From Nitrosomonas eutropha (lineage in GTDB: Bacteria; Pseudomonadota; Gammaproteobacteria; Burkholderiales; Nitrosomonadaceae), in NCBI RefSeq assembly GCF_003201195.1, contig NZ_QICQ01000009.1, forward strand, positions 1 through 64,000: 64,000 bases of DNA, given 5' to 3'. Numbering within the stretch: position 1 is the first letter of the stretch; every line of letters starts with the position of its first letter. The translations under genes and the position numbers were made by a program. The notes under the pieces were generated by a model. The model ran no database searches. It was not told the DNA's origin and worked only from the letters and a program-made list of their open reading frames with translations. Positions 26,686-35,257 of the stretch are shown piece by piece.

Positions 26686-27618
26686 ATGGATCGATTTGAG
26701 AACATGAATACGTTTGCGTACATCGTGGAAGCGGGCAGTATCAGCGCTGCTGCGGATCGTATGGATGTGGCCAAGTCTGTCATCAGCCGACGGTTAAAGG
26801 AACTGGAAGCGCACTTGGGCGTTCAGCTATTTCATCGCACTACGCGGCAAATGAAGCTTACCGACAGCGGGCGTGCTTTTTACGAACAATCTGTTCGTAT
26901 CCTCGCGGATATTCTCGAAGCCGAGCACGCCGTATCGCAATTTCATGGTGCTTTAAAAGGTAATTTGAAAGTGGCAGTTCCACTTAGCTTTGGTTTGATG
27001 CATCTGGGCCCGGCTATCACCGCATTCCTGCATACTCATCCGGGTATCAAATTTGATCTGGATTTCAATGATCGTCAGGTTGATTTGCTGGCGGAAGGTT
27101 TTGATCTTGCCATCCGCATTGCCAGCTTACCTGATTCCAGCCTGATCGCGCGTCACCTGGCACCAATTCAAGCCGTTATGTGCGCCAGCCCGGCGTATCT
27201 GGAGCACATGGGTATGCCGCAGACACCTGAAGAGCTCATCAGGCATCGCTGTCTGGCCTACAATCTGATCAGTAATAGTGATAACTGGCATGTGTATGAC
27301 CCTGCGGGACAATTGATCAAAACCAGAATTACTCCCTACCTGAAAGCCAGTAATGGCGAGTTTCTGCGTGATGCCGCCGTCGATGGGCTGGGTATCGTAT
27401 TGCTGCCGGCTTTCATTGTTTATCGGGAAATCGAACACGGTGCGTTACTGCCGATATTAACGGAATACCACTATTCGCAACTGGCAGCCTATGCCATCTA
27501 CCCGCAAACTCGTCACCTCTCGCAGCGTGTCAGAGCATTTGTCGATTTCCTGAGCAAGCGATTTGAAGTAATGCCTTATTGGGATTCTTGCTTGCGCCAT
27601 ACAAAAAATATTTCATGA
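26686..27618 (+). CDS. LysR family transcriptional regulator
   Basis: A 310-residue regulator. The N-terminal winged helix-turn-helix (NTFAYIVEAGSISAAADRMDVAKSVISRRLKELEAHLG, roughly residues 8-45) is followed by VQLFHRTTRQMKLTDSGRAFYE, and a periplasmic-binding-like effector domain runs from about residue 90. It belongs to the large group regulating oxidoreductase or pirin/DoxX genes next door. Starts with ATG 26686 after AAAGG. It probably binds the 23-bp dyad just upstream. Confidence 0.93.
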   Translation: MDRFENMNTFAYIVEAGSISAAADRMDVAKSVISRRLKELEAHLGVQLFHRTTRQMKLTDSGRAFYEQSVRILADILEAEHAVSQFHGALKGNLKVAVPLSFGLMHLGPAITAFLHTHPGIKFDLDFNDRQVDLLAEGFDLAIRIASLPDSSLIARHLAPIQAVMCASPAYLEHMGMPQTPEELIRHRCLAYNLISNSDNWHVYDPAGQLIKTRITPYLKASNGEFLRDAAVDGLGIVLLPAFIVYREIEHGALLPILTEYHYSQLAAYAIYPQTRHLSQRVRAFVDFLSKRFEVMPYWDSCLRHTKNIS

Positions 27619-27788
27619 GGTTTCCTCCAAGTTATCAGCTTTACGGGATAAAACACAAGGTACGGTTAGCGGGTGTAAATTTTTGTGATAACAGCTTGAT
27701 TCAGGGCAGGGAGGAAATGCAGGAGCTTGACAAGCAATTTGAGGTTGTTTTAATGCTCTTCAGGTAAGTTTATGACGAGAGGTAGAGT

Positions 27789-28928
27789 GTGAAGAAAAAT
27801 AATTTACAGATTTGTATGGGCACCTTCTTGGCTGCCGCGCTGGTTTTTGGGCAGACAGTACAGGCAGATGAGCTGATTTTGCGTGGCAACCAAACTATCA
27901 GTGATGATGCGGATGTCAGTGTCATTATTGTCGGTAATTCTGGTGCCAATTCTACGAGTGGTGATGGTCATCTTATTGTTAATAGTGGCGCAACACTCGC
28001 GAATTTTGATGGGAATTCTCCAACGCTCTCTGGCCGGATTGATGGTGTGGAATATCACCATGAGGATGGCTATCTTGGCTTTAATGCCGGTTCAACTGGC
28101 ACCGCCACTGTTACGGGTGAGGATACACTCTGGGATAACTCAAGTGGCGGTTTGTATACCGGCTACCTTGGACAGGCTTTGCTTGTCGTGGAAGAGGGTG
28201 GAAGAGTTGTCAGCGAGCAGGGCTATCTTGGGTACCAGGCCGGTTCTACGGGTGCTGCTGTTGTTACCGGTGTAGATTCTCGTTGGGACAACTTGGGAAA
28301 TCTTTACATTGGCGGGAATGCTTCCAGTACGGGTGGCCAGGGGAATCTTGTTGTCAATGATGGCGGCGTTGTGTCGGCCGATGAGGGTGCCACTATCTGG
28401 TCTGTCGGCAGTCTTGCGGGCAAAGGTGGCATGCTGGAGGGGGATGTTATCAACCATGGCCTGATCAGTCCGGGCAATTCTGCCAATCCGTTTGGCGTGC
28501 TGACGATTACCGGTGATCTTGTATTGGAAGAGAGCAGTACACTGGTCTTTGAAATTTTTGATCCAACGCTGTATGACCAGCTTTTTGTTAATGGTGATTT
28601 TACAATGGGTGGCTCGTTGGCGCTGGATTTTGACAATTTTATCCAGTCAGCTTTTGATACTACTTATGACCTGATCCAGGTTGGTGGTAACCTCACTGGC
28701 ACATGGGACAATTTCGATATTAATACTTCCACCGGGTTTGATTCCAGTCTGCTGACTTACAGCGTCGCGGGTAGTGATAGTCTCGGTTACAGTCAGGTGC
28801 TTCGTCTAACTGTTGCAGGTGTGGGGAATCCGAAAAATCCTATTCCTGAACCAGCCACTGTCTTGTTGATCGGACTGGGTGGCATGATGATGCTGTGGCA
28901 GTGGCGTCGGAGTGCCCTGGCCAGCTAA
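27789..28928 (+). CDS. PEP-CTERM protein with autotransporter-like repeats
   Basis: A 379-residue exported protein starting at GTG 27789. After the signal peptide (ICMGTFLAAALVFGQTVQA) come beta-strand repeats of about 50 residues: GYLGFNAGSTGTATVTGEDTLW and GYLGYQAGSTGAAVVTGVDSRW, each with a following 'L.V..GG.V'. These resemble the passenger repeats of type V autotransporters. The C-terminus has the exosortase sorting signal: PEPATVLLIGLGGMMML, then the basic RR. Such proteins are sorted by an exosortase (not in this window) to the cell surface or matrix. There is no beta-barrel domain. Function unknown; possibly surface adhesion or a biofilm role. Confidence 0.85.
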   Translation: MKKNNLQICMGTFLAAALVFGQTVQADELILRGNQTISDDADVSVIIVGNSGANSTSGDGHLIVNSGATLANFDGNSPTLSGRIDGVEYHHEDGYLGFNAGSTGTATVTGEDTLWDNSSGGLYTGYLGQALLVVEEGGRVVSEQGYLGYQAGSTGAAVVTGVDSRWDNLGNLYIGGNASSTGGQGNLVVNDGGVVSADEGATIWSVGSLAGKGGMLEGDVINHGLISPGNSANPFGVLTITGDLVLEESSTLVFEIFDPTLYDQLFVNGDFTMGGSLALDFDNFIQSAFDTTYDLIQVGGNLTGTWDNFDINTSTGFDSSLLTYSVAGSDSLGYSQVLRLTVAGVGNPKNPIPEPATVLLIGLGGMMMLWQWRRSALAS

Positions 28929-29014
28929 TAGCAGCAATCAACACATTTTCCCGCCACACATGCGTGTAAATAGTCAAGCTAGTCTTTAAATTTTAGAAGA
29001 GGTCCAATTCAATT

Positions 29015-29710
29015 ATGCCAACCAGTTATGATGTCAGGTTATTGCAGAAAAAGGAAATAGCTGAAGGAACCATGGAATTCACGCTGGAAAAGCCCAAGGG
29101 CTTTGAGTATCGTGCGGGTCAATATGGTGATCTGGTGCTGCCGCCTTCTACCGGGCTGAACGACAGCAATAACAAACATGGTTTTTCATTCGTTAGTGCA
29201 CCATTTGAGGACACGTTGCGCATGGCTACCCGCATGCGTGATTCGCTCTATAAAAGAGCAGCAGCCAAAGTTCCGGAAGGGACCATGGTGCAACTGCTTG
29301 CGCTGTGGGGAGATTTCACACTGCAAAAAAACGAGGCTGTCCCGGTAGTGTTTATCACAGGTGGCATTGGTATTACACCAGTGCGCAGCATTATTGCGCA
29401 GGCTACGCATGACAAGACAAATCACAAAATTACACTGATTTACGCCAACCGCACACCTGTACAGGCTGCTTACACTGATGATCTGAAATGGCTTGCAGGA
29501 GAAAATAAAAATTTTACTTTTGTACCGGTGTATACATCAACCCAAGGTCACGTTAATGCAGAACTCATCAAACAACATGTGCCTGATATTATTGCATCGC
29601 GCTATTATTTGTCTGGCCCGGAAGGCATGGTTAAGGCCATGCGCGCACTGCTGATTGAGATTGGCGCTGATGAAGATAACATCAGAACAGAAGAGTTTGA
29701 AGGGTACTAG
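29015..29710 (+). CDS. FAD/NAD(P)-binding oxidoreductase (ferredoxin reductase-like)
   Basis: A 231-residue soluble flavoprotein of the ferredoxin-NADP reductase superfamily. The N-terminal FAD domain contains FEYRAGQYGDLVLPP; the NAD(P) domain begins VVFITGGIGITPVRSII and ends YYLSGPEGMVKAMRALL. It lacks any 2Fe-2S or haem domain. The usual FAD-binding motif RxYS is here HGFSFVS: Arg and Tyr are both replaced, which may alter flavin affinity. Preceded by AGAGG about 10 bp before ATG 29015. Its electron partner is not evident. Confidence 0.88.
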   Translation: MPTSYDVRLLQKKEIAEGTMEFTLEKPKGFEYRAGQYGDLVLPPSTGLNDSNNKHGFSFVSAPFEDTLRMATRMRDSLYKRAAAKVPEGTMVQLLALWGDFTLQKNEAVPVVFITGGIGITPVRSIIAQATHDKTNHKITLIYANRTPVQAAYTDDLKWLAGENKNFTFVPVYTSTQGHVNAELIKQHVPDIIASRYYLSGPEGMVKAMRALLIEIGADEDNIRTEEFEGY

Positions 29711-29816
29711 CCCAAGCATATGACGACAAAAAATTCTACTGACATTTATTTATATCTGATCTGGTACTTTGCATCGAAAAAGCTCAATTGATCTACCCGC
29801 AGGATCATTCTGATTC

Positions 29817-29843
29817 AAGGCCCCCTGTAAAAACGGGAGCCTT
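29817..29843. terminator. Hairpin between convergent genes
   Basis: AAGGCCCCC and GGGAGCCTT pair around TGTAAAAAC with one internal bulge/mismatch. It lies 4 bp beyond the end of the minus-strand multicopper oxidase and about 105 bp after the flavin reductase, so it may stop both transcripts. There is no long U tract. Confidence 0.45.
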
Positions 29844-29846
29844 CTA

Positions 29847-30839
29847 CTATTTCACCAGCCAGCGGGTGGACATTCCAGCCATCATATGATCGTTGACGTG
29901 GCAGTGGAATAACCAGTTGCCTGGTGAACGGGGAACCATGTCAACAGATCGCATGCTGGCAGGCATGATCTCGATTACGTCAGTTCGGCGACCATTATCC
30001 AGCACGGTCTGCCCATGCCAATGTACTGTGTGGTTATCCACTTCATTGCCCAGTGCGATCAGATGCCAGCGAACACGCTGGCCACGTGTAGTTTCAAAGC
30101 CAGACAGATTGCCGAAAATCCGGCCATTGATCGTATGTTTCAGGCCACTTTCCTCATCATTTTCTTCGTTGAATATCATGTATAGCGCGATAAACTCCTG
30201 ATCCACATCGCGTGGAATAGGGCCTCTATTCGAACGCGCTTTATTAGCAGCGGTGACAATGATGGTTCCGATTAACCCCAGGTTGATTTCGTGTTCTGCC
30301 ATGACATGCGAGTGATAGAGCCAGACAATGGATGAGGGGTCATCCGGACCGGGGCCGGCATCCCGATCAACGACCCAGGTATAAGTGTAGCGTCCACCCG
30401 GAGGAATACTGCCGCCCGCACCACCATCAGCACCTTCATTATCCTTGTTATACATCACGCCATGAGGGTGTATTGAAAGTGGCAGATCAGTGTTGTTCAG
30501 AAAATGGACCTTGATGATATCGCCCACTACTGCGCGGATGGTGGGACCTAGAATTCCCATCCATTCAGGCTGAGATATAGGTTGAGAGTAACTGTTGTCG
30601 GTATAACCGATATAGCGATATTTGGTGTAAACCAATGTGTTTCCGTAGACACCCAGACCATTTTCGGGGTTGATCAGATTTCCGCCAGATGGCGCATAAT
30701 TCCAATCTGTCTTTTCTGCGGCGATCCAGTACTCTTGTGTGTCCCTGGCTTGTACTGAAAAAGATGCCACCAGCAGAAGCAGAAAAACAAACAAAATCGG
30801 ATATGACCATAAGAATGGATAGCTGTTTTTTGTATACAT
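29847..30839 (-). CDS. Two-domain multicopper oxidase
   Basis: A 330-residue exported copper protein with a signal peptide (SYPILFVFLLLLVASFSVQA). All copper ligands are visible: domain 1 supplies His124/His126 (HPHG) and His176/His178 (YHSH); domain 2 supplies His270, His273/His275 (HTVHWHG) and the C-terminal HCHVNDHMMAGM, with Cys313, His318 and Met323 for a type 1 site and His312/His314 for the trinuclear centre. Domain 1 has no type 1 Cys. It is therefore a two-domain laccase-like enzyme that would need to form a trimer. The substrate is unknown. Start 30839 is chosen over 30929 because it begins the signal peptide. Confidence 0.9.
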   Translation of the reverse strand: MYTKNSYPFLWSYPILFVFLLLLVASFSVQARDTQEYWIAAEKTDWNYAPSGGNLINPENGLGVYGNTLVYTKYRYIGYTDNSYSQPISQPEWMGILGPTIRAVVGDIIKVHFLNNTDLPLSIHPHGVMYNKDNEGADGGAGGSIPPGGRYTYTWVVDRDAGPGPDDPSSIVWLYHSHVMAEHEINLGLIGTIIVTAANKARSNRGPIPRDVDQEFIALYMIFNEENDEESGLKHTINGRIFGNLSGFETTRGQRVRWHLIALGNEVDNHTVHWHGQTVLDNGRRTDVIEIMPASMRSVDMVPRSPGNWLFHCHVNDHMMAGMSTRWLVK

Positions 30840-30883
30840 GGATGGACTCTCTTTTAGTTTGCTCTCAATGCATGACGCTGTTA

Positions 30884-31021
30884 GGGATCCTCTGAAAAAT
30901 GATCTGTGTTGCCTCACTACGTTAAACACAATCTCAAAATATGCATTTACTAGCTGTAAACTGTATTTTTCGCCTGTATTTACCTTGTGCTGGCTTCTTC
31001 ATTAACATTCTCAGAGGATCC
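30884..31021. repeat. MITE-like inverted-repeat element, about 138 bp
   Basis: The left end GGGATCCTCTGAAAAATG (30884-30901) and the right end (31004-31021), read in reverse complement as GGATCCTCTGAGAATG, form terminal inverted repeats differing at one or two positions. About 100 bp of non-coding DNA lies between. The size, the lack of a reading frame and a location between two gene ends fit a miniature inverted-repeat transposable element. A similar outer motif (GTTAGGGA.CCTCTG) occurs at 25213-25231. Confidence 0.5.
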
Positions 31022-31047
31022 TGAGTAACAGATGCTGTGTGTAATGA

Positions 31048-31782
31048 TCAAGTTGCTGGCAAATGTGATGAACCTGGTTTGTTCAGATAACGGCTACCTC
31101 GGGAGAGAATTTCAACCGCCTTGCCAAAAGTAACCAGATCCGATCGTTGCAGCATGACGCAATATTTGCGAGTACGCTGGCAATATCGCCTGACGGTAAA
31201 AAAATCTTCATGGTTGATGCAGTCCGCCGGACAAATCACGATATTTACGCAATCAAGCAGAGCGAGTAGACAATTTGCATTGCCTTGCACGCTACTGCGA
31301 AATGCCATAAAGTGGCCACCAGCAGCCTCAATCAGACGATGATAATCCGGATAGAGTGCTGCACGTCCGCCTATACATAAAACAGACTGATCAATGAGAT
31401 GACAGCAACCATCTTTCGGACAGCTGATAGCGGGTGTGACGAGATATGGATGTGGCTGGCCTGATCTGATCCAGTGCAAACTGGCATCAACTGGCGTTTT
31501 CAGTGTGTTGGTATTGACGTGGCAATCAATCGGAGTTTTGGTGTATGCGGGATTTTCAGGCTGAAGTCGGACTGTGTTCCCATGCGCGGTGCGTGACAAA
31601 GCTGAACAGATCAAGTGATACAAATGCTTTAATCTCCATCCCAGCCTGGGAGCTTGTTGCTTGTCTTGATAGGAAAATGTGGTGAACACTGCTTTGCTTC
31701 GATGAATTTCGGGTAATTTGCTGAAATTTGGCTGTGCATCCTGACCGACTGACGCCAATGCTGGTTTTTTCAGAAATTTCAT
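31048..31782 (-). CDS. DUF2325 domain protein
   Basis: A 244-residue cytoplasmic protein whose C-terminal third is a DUF2325 domain: VLCIGGRAALYPDYHRLIEAAGGHF, then VNIVICPADCINHEDFFTVRRYCQRTRKYCVML. The N-terminal half is poorly conserved. Proteins with this domain often sit near haem or iron uptake genes in beta- and gammaproteobacteria; their function is unknown. The start at 31782 gives a GGAA site 8 bp upstream; an in-frame ATG at 31794 is possible. It follows hemP (157-bp gap) and is probably read from the same Fur-controlled promoter. A paralogue lies at 39242. Confidence 0.85.
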   Translation of the reverse strand: MKFLKKPALASVGQDAQPNFSKLPEIHRSKAVFTTFSYQDKQQAPRLGWRLKHLYHLICSALSRTAHGNTVRLQPENPAYTKTPIDCHVNTNTLKTPVDASLHWIRSGQPHPYLVTPAISCPKDGCCHLIDQSVLCIGGRAALYPDYHRLIEAAGGHFMAFRSSVQGNANCLLALLDCVNIVICPADCINHEDFFTVRRYCQRTRKYCVMLQRSDLVTFGKAVEILSRGSRYLNKPGSSHLPAT

Positions 31783-31939
31783 AATCAATTCCATCTCAGA
31801 AAAAAGGCTGGCTTGCCCCGGGAGGAGGGGCTGGCTTGCCGTCATAAATCACTGGAAGAGGAGAGAGAGAACTGCCAGTGATTGCTATGAAAGTTAATAT
31901 CCGTCAGCTTTGAATGTAGATCAAAAATACGCTTGTAAA

Positions 31940-32128
31940 TTATTTTGTCAGTATCAGTTTATCGTTGCGTGTCAGGCGTAAGTGATATTGCTCGCCCCGA
32001 TGCTGAATAAGTATTTCATTGCCTATCCCGAACAAAGTTTTGCTGCTGATCAACTTGATGGGAAACTGTGAAATCAGTCCATCATTCAATTTAGGGTCCG
32101 TATGATATTCGGTATTGATGGTATTCAT
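31940..32128 (-). CDS. hemP: Hemin uptake protein HemP
   Basis: A 62-residue protein ending in ISSKTLFGIGNEILIQHRGE followed by QYHLRLTRNDKLILTK, the complete HemP (pfam10636) motif. HemP/HmuP is a small activator needed for haem-receptor expression in several proteobacteria. Its promoter holds a Fur-like box 27 bp upstream of the start. It is likely to respond to iron limitation and to affect the haem-type receptor at 35258. Confidence 0.92.
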   Translation of the reverse strand: MNTINTEYHTDPKLNDGLISQFPIKLISSKTLFGIGNEILIQHRGEQYHLRLTRNDKLILTK

Positions 32129-32154
32129 ATCTCGTTCCAGTCAAATTAGTTAAT

Positions 32155-32173
32155 GAGAATGATTATCATTGTA
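32155..32173. promoter_or_regulatory. Fur-like box upstream of hemP
   Basis: GAGAATGATTATCATTGTA matches the inverted form of the 19-bp Fur consensus (GATAATGATTATCATTATC) at 16 of 19 positions. It lies 27 bp upstream of the hemP start on the minus strand, where it would overlap the promoter. Confidence 0.75.
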
Positions 32174-32293
32174 CTGGTAAAAATAATTTGTGCAAGCGTT
32201 TTTTGGAAGCAAATTGAATTTTGGAAGGGGTGCAGAGATTAATTTCCCCGGTTATTTCTCTTTTGGCGACTTTGACTGGAAACTTTTCAATCC

Positions 32294-32431
32294 TTATGCC
32301 CGGTAACGCATATCTACATTTGCCCGTCGACGGGCAGTAGCAAAGACATGATAGCCGCGCTTTTGCAGGCCATGAGCAGTGCAATGGCTGATACCACTGG
32401 AGCGTCCAGTGATCAATGTCTTTTTCTTCAT
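32294..32431 (-). pseudogene. Short-chain dehydrogenase fragment, N-terminus only
   Basis: A 45-codon frame starts MKKKTLITGRSSGISHCTAH and continues GLQKRGYHVFATARRRANV. This is the first beta-alpha-beta unit of a classical SDR (TGxxxGIG glycine motif, with the last Gly changed to Ser, and the ATAR cofactor loop). It then stops after DMRYRA. The remaining 200 or so residues are missing. With fragments of two other genes nearby, it is debris rather than a small gene. Confidence 0.75.
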
Positions 32432-32475
32432 TTTTCGTTTTACGTGGTTTAGGTTGAGAATCCAGATTCCCGTTT

Positions 32476-32700
32476 TTATTGCAACCGGTTACGGGTAAAG
32501 ATGATTACCATGGGCAGTGTAGTGAGGGAAATCGCTGCCAGTGGCCAGAGGTTTGCAAGGATGTCCCAGGGTGGAAGCGCCTTGAGAAAACAGCCTTCGA
32601 TAATGATCAAAAAATGAGTGAGCGGGATGGTTTGAGATAACCATTGCAACAATACTGGCATATTTTCGACTGGCGTAGATAGTGTAGTCATGAAAGCTGC
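32476..32700 (-). pseudogene. ABC-2 type transporter permease fragment, C-terminus only
   Basis: The minus-strand frame reads TPVENMPVLLQWLSQTIPLT, then HFLIIIEGCFLKALPPWDIL and LWPLAAISLTTLPMVIIFTRNRL. This is the last cytoplasmic loop and final helix of an ABC-2 permease (YhhJ/YbhR type; normally about 370 residues). Upstream of about 32700 the frame no longer looks like this family, so the gene is truncated at its 5' end. Confidence 0.75.
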
Positions 32701-32944
32701 ACGCACTGCCTCTCTCGAAGCCAATGGCAATGATGCGAACAAGGAGTTTATGGTTCTTCCGGACACACGCGTGCTATCGTTGCGCATGACGCCGATGGCA
32801 ACGGGTACATGGCGTGTCACAGACACATACTGGGCGTGTGCTGTCCGGCACATTCAATGGAAGGCGTTGTGAGCAGCTTGTCGGATAAACAATTGATAAT
32901 TGCGTGGTGGTTCGATTGATTGATCTTTATGGAGATTTGCTCTT

Positions 32945-34822
32945 ATGGCTAGCAACTTGCTTCCTCTCAGCATTCTGGGTGCCGTCGAGACCAATGGCAC
33001 GGTGAGTTTCGGATTCTGGCTACCTTGGGTGTCGGCTGTCGACGGTAATGCAGTCACGGTCAAGATTATTCACGAGCACGATCAGTTTTTGCAGGAGATT
33101 CCGCCACGGGAATTCCCCATGGCCCATAGCGTGCGCTCGCCTTACGGCGACTTTTGGTCGGCGACTGTGCCGATTGTCGGGACGACACCGGCAAATCCCG
33201 GATCGGCCTGGGGTACGGCTGGACGGTATGTCTATCGCTATCAGATCAACAATCCGAATGTCGGCATCCTCGACTGGATCATCGATCCGTGCGCGCGGGA
33301 GTTTGGCGTTGGTAAGCTTTCAGCGTTTACGCTCGGTTATCAACCGTATAACTGGAGTGTAGCCGAGGCAAATTGGCGCACGCCGGAGCTCTCTAATCTG
33401 ATAATTTATGAAATTAACATCGCGGAGCTTGGCGGCGACCTGGAGCGCACGCGCGATCTCATGGTCTATCTTAGCGATCTCGGCGTGAACGCTATCGAAA
33501 TCATGCCGTTGTCAAACGTTGCCATGTCGGTCGATTGGGGATATCTCCCCATCGGCTATTTCGGCGTTGATGAACGATTCGGTAAGCGCTCTGACTTCCA
33601 GAAACTCGTTGATATTGCTCATCAGCAAGGCATCGCCGTCATTGTCGACGTCGTATATGGTCATACCGGAGTCGATTTTCCCTACTACGACGCTTACAAT
33701 CGCCTGCAGTATCACGAAAACCCTTTTATGGGACCTTTCGCCAAAGATTATTTCAGCAGCTTTGGAAAGAGCACGAACTTTGGGAGCCCATTCACACGCG
33801 ACTATTTTTTCACGGTTAACCATCATTGGCTCGAGGTTTATCACATCGACGGGCTGCGCTACGATTGCGTGCCGAATTACTGGGATGGGCCATTCGGTGT
33901 GGGATATGCAAACCTTGTCTATGAGACTTACCAACTCACCAAAAACAAGATTGCGCAAAATCAGCGCTATTGGAATCGTTTCAACGCGGGTGCAGGCACG
34001 TCGCTCAGGCTCATTCAATATGCCGAGCAATTAGAAGGGCCAGAGGAGGTGCTGCGCACAACTTACTCCAACAGCACCTGGCAGAATCATACCTTCGACG
34101 CTGCCAAGGCGGTGGCACGTGGCGACCAGAGGCGACTGGCTGACTGGGGTTTATCGCTCGGTTTACTTGGTTACCCGGAGCAAGAGAACACCAATGGAGA
34201 CGTGATTACTAAAACTGCGTTGCAATACATTGAGAATCACGATCACGAGCGCTTCATTTGTAATTTCGGTTTGATGAATCCGGACGAGGCCGGTAATCCG
34301 CTTTTTCTCAAGGGCGACCGCAGTCACTGGTACATGCTCCAGCCCTATCTCATCGCCATGCTGATGAGTAAAGGCGTACCGATGTTGTGGCAAGGTGAGG
34401 AATTTGGTGAAAGCTATTTTTTGCCCGATTTCGGCGCAGGGCGTGTGGGGCTTTTGCGCTCGCTGCGGTGGGATTATTTCTACGACAGCCCGGGTCAGCA
34501 GTTGGTGCAACTGGTAAGAAAGCTGTTACGTATCCGGCGCGATCGGTCGCAGATCCGTCGCGGCAATTATTTTTTCTTTAATGATTGGGACCGCTATCTT
34601 TCAAAGCGTGTCTTGCTGTTCGCACGTTACAGCAACGCACAATACACACTTGTTGCGATTAACATCGGCGATATTGATCAGTCGGTACCTTTCTGGTTTC
34701 CCATCGGCGGTGACTACAATGAAGAACTTCATGGCGGTGATCTGGGGCTCAAAGGAATTACACCTCTTCAACAAACTTGGCTCAAGGTTCCTTACCATTA
34801 TGGTCGGATTTGGACGGTGTAG
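32945..34822 (+). CDS. GH13 alpha-amylase family glycoside hydrolase
   Basis: A 625-residue cytoplasmic enzyme (no signal peptide). The four GH13 regions are present: DVVYGHT (I, residues 235-241), DGLRYDCV (II, nucleophile Asp307), YAEQ (III, acid/base Glu361) and IENHDHE (IV, Asp433). An N-terminal beta domain (residues 1-130) precedes the barrel, as in branching enzymes and malto-oligosyltrehalose hydrolases. The exact specificity is unclear, so alpha-glucan branching or hydrolysis is likely. Codon use is richer in G and C than its neighbours. It is flanked by gene fragments on both sides, so recent transfer is probable. Start ATG 32945 follows GGAGATTTGCTCTT. Confidence 0.88.
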   Translation: MASNLLPLSILGAVETNGTVSFGFWLPWVSAVDGNAVTVKIIHEHDQFLQEIPPREFPMAHSVRSPYGDFWSATVPIVGTTPANPGSAWGTAGRYVYRYQINNPNVGILDWIIDPCAREFGVGKLSAFTLGYQPYNWSVAEANWRTPELSNLIIYEINIAELGGDLERTRDLMVYLSDLGVNAIEIMPLSNVAMSVDWGYLPIGYFGVDERFGKRSDFQKLVDIAHQQGIAVIVDVVYGHTGVDFPYYDAYNRLQYHENPFMGPFAKDYFSSFGKSTNFGSPFTRDYFFTVNHHWLEVYHIDGLRYDCVPNYWDGPFGVGYANLVYETYQLTKNKIAQNQRYWNRFNAGAGTSLRLIQYAEQLEGPEEVLRTTYSNSTWQNHTFDAAKAVARGDQRRLADWGLSLGLLGYPEQENTNGDVITKTALQYIENHDHERFICNFGLMNPDEAGNPLFLKGDRSHWYMLQPYLIAMLMSKGVPMLWQGEEFGESYFLPDFGAGRVGLLRSLRWDYFYDSPGQQLVQLVRKLLRIRRDRSQIRRGNYFFFNDWDRYLSKRVLLFARYSNAQYTLVAINIGDIDQSVPFWFPIGGDYNEELHGGDLGLKGITPLQQTWLKVPYHYGRIWTV

Positions 34823-35040
34823 GAGTCGCAAGGGTATTTATTGTTGGATAAATAAAAATTTGATAAGAGGGTTCCATGTTCCCGCTACTCTTGATTTTGA
34901 TGGTCGCCAGCATACCTAAATGAGTCATTATGTTGAGCACAGGCGTCTTTTGTGGTTCGTTTATAACCCTAATCAAGACTATGCTTAAAAGTGCACATGC
35001 ATTGTATAGAGCGAGGCGTGTTGTCAAAAATAGCGGGCAG

Positions 35041-35202
35041 AATAAGTTGCTCAGTGATTATCAGGGTAAAGTTCTACGGATGATGAACATCACCAGTCAG
35101 TGTGGTTTTGAGCTGCAATATCAAGGGCTGGAAATGCTTTATCGCCACTATCGGGAAGATAAGCCGGAATCACCGGCCAGTGATATTGAACAGCTGCTGT
35201 AA
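35041..35202 (+). pseudogene. Glutathione peroxidase fragment
   Basis: The frame reads LLSDYQGKVLRMMNITSQCGFELQYQGLEMLYRHYRE, which is the first strand and active-site loop of a Cys-type glutathione peroxidase (the family has NTASxCGFTxQYxGLExL). It then departs into DKPESPASDIEQLL and stops. The Gln and Trp catalytic blocks are missing. A longer open frame starts at ATG 34930, but the extra residues are unlike the family. Non-functional remnant. Confidence 0.7.
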
Positions 35203-35257
35203 CCTGCCACACAATTCAGATTCAAGTCCCTACATGAACAAAGCTGGATAGCACGAA

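Noticed and set aside
32690-32872. Small plus-strand frame ahead of the GH13 gene
   Set aside because: No family resemblance; it overlaps the permease fragment on the other strand and looks like junction DNA.
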